This document shows, in pieces, positions 5,357 through 5,705 of a stretch of 5,705 nt of DNA (its first letter is position 1; each line of letters opens with the position of its first letter). This DNA is from an uncultured Prevotellaceae bacterium. GTDB taxonomy: Bacteria; Bacteroidota; Bacteroidia; Bacteroidales; Muribaculaceae. Position numbers and translations under genes: made by a program. The notes under the pieces were generated by a model. That model had not been told where the DNA came from. It searched no databases and saw only the letters and a program-made list of their open reading frames with translations. Location of the stretch: NCBI GenBank assembly GCA_937892085.1, contig CALAVD010000539.1:1-5705 (forward strand), given 5' to 3'.

Positions 5357-5683
5357 CTATTTATTCTCACTGTAGCATCGATGATAAGCCAAAATGGCTT
5401 CCATTAAATTACAGAAATTGTCGTAGGTCGTTTTGTCGGTAACTTCATCGATTGCTGCGTCAAACACGTTTTTAAAGGTAAGCAGCATTGACCGTTGCCA
5501 TTTGTCGGCACGTCCATATGCATAAGCAACCTTTGGTTTGAGTAGATATACAGCTGAAACATTGTTGTCGTAGTTTGACTGTATTCGCTTAATCTCACTA
5601 TAGATGTTTCTGAACTGTGTTCGGTTCAGTTTTTGGATATCACGAGCAGTTGCTTCTGCAAATTTTATCATATCGGCATCGGC
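5357..5683 (-). CDS. csm2: Type III-A CRISPR effector small subunit Csm2, 5' end missing
   Basis: Csm2 is the small alpha-helical subunit (Cas11-like) that lines the inner face of the Csm3 filament and contacts the target RNA. The 108 genomic residues visible show the family pattern: a first helix FAEATARDIQKLNRTQFRN with the L-x-x-x-Q-x-R-N signature of Csm2, YSEIKRIQSNYD, a central LLKPKVAYAYGR, and a C-terminal helix pair ending in NFCNLMEAILAYHRCY. The stop is TAG at 5357-5359. The gene has no real start in this window: the open frame can be extended to a GTG at 5698, but those five codons (MLFRS) are adapter sequence. Probably 10-30 N-terminal residues are lost. Cas10/csm1 would be expected immediately upstream, outside the window. 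Confidence 0.9.
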   Translation of the reverse strand, partial: ADADMIKFAEATARDIQKLNRTQFRNIYSEIKRIQSNYDNNVSAVYLLKPKVAYAYGRADKWQRSMLLTFKNVFDAAIDEVTDKTTYDNFCNLMEAILAYHRCYSENK

Positions 5684-5705
5684 AGATCGGAAGAGCACAC
5701 GTCTG
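5684..5705. other. Illumina TruSeq adapter contamination at the contig end
   Basis: From 5684 the sequence reads AGATCGGAAGAGC followed by ACACGTCTG to the last base. This is the first 22 bases of the standard Illumina TruSeq Read 1 adapter, a perfect match over its whole length as I know it. It is a library artefact left in the assembly, not genomic DNA, and it explains why the csm operon stops mid-gene. Confidence 0.96.

Noticed and set aside
5329..5370. Upstream start for csm3 at 5370
   Set aside because: The extra residues (MRINSIYKLIIIRN) are encoded over the csm2 stop region and the A/T-rich gap and do not resemble a Csm3 N-terminus. ATG 5328 gives the expected MKLVKKI start.

Overview
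The window looks like a Bacteroidales genome (gut or rumen type, Prevotella/Muribaculaceae-like; genus not resolved). The support is Bacteroidetes-style promoters (TTTG ... TAnnTTTG) before the first two genes, no clear Shine-Dalgarno sequences, a zinc-independent type B ribosomal protein L31, and long low-complexity intergenic tandem repeats. The last 22 bases (5684-5705) are not genomic: they match the Illumina TruSeq adapter, so the contig ends artificially inside csm2.

Layout. Positions 1-2252 carry three forward housekeeping genes: rpmE2 (type B L31) with its own promoter and an intrinsic terminator, a YegS/BmrU/DagK-type lipid kinase, and rlmH (23S rRNA pseudouridine-1915 N3-methyltransferase). 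The two gaps between them are filled with repeats. Positions 482-698 hold a strict 49-bp tandem array running into the kinase promoter. Positions 1605-1770 hold 30-, 16- and 15-bp direct repeats whose two halves are inverted copies of each other, so the transcript could fold into alternative hairpins.

Positions 2278-5683 carry, on the reverse strand and facing rlmH, the distal part of a type III-A (Csm) CRISPR-Cas operon in the order csm2 (5'-truncated) - csm3 - csm4 - csm5 - small unknown gene. The junctions are very tight: TGATG at csm3/csm4, ATGA at csm4/csm5, and 2 nt between csm5 and the last gene. This implies one translationally coupled unit. Csm2, Csm3, Csm4 and Csm5 form the backbone of the crRNA-guided effector, and Csm3 keeps the expected target-RNA-cleaving aspartate. 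Cas10/Csm1, Cas6, any Csm6-type ancillary nuclease, the adaptation genes and the CRISPR array are not in the window. Cas10 and possibly others would lie beyond the adapter-truncated end.

The most interesting gene is the last one (2278-2652). It is a 124-residue protein of no family I can name with certainty, apparently a compact alpha/beta fold with NHPS, DIPFP, HIMGE and STTxR motifs. From its size, its place in the operon and a loose resemblance of its motif layout to small ring nucleases such as Csx16, it is a candidate regulator or degrader of the cyclic oligoadenylate signal. That role is inference.
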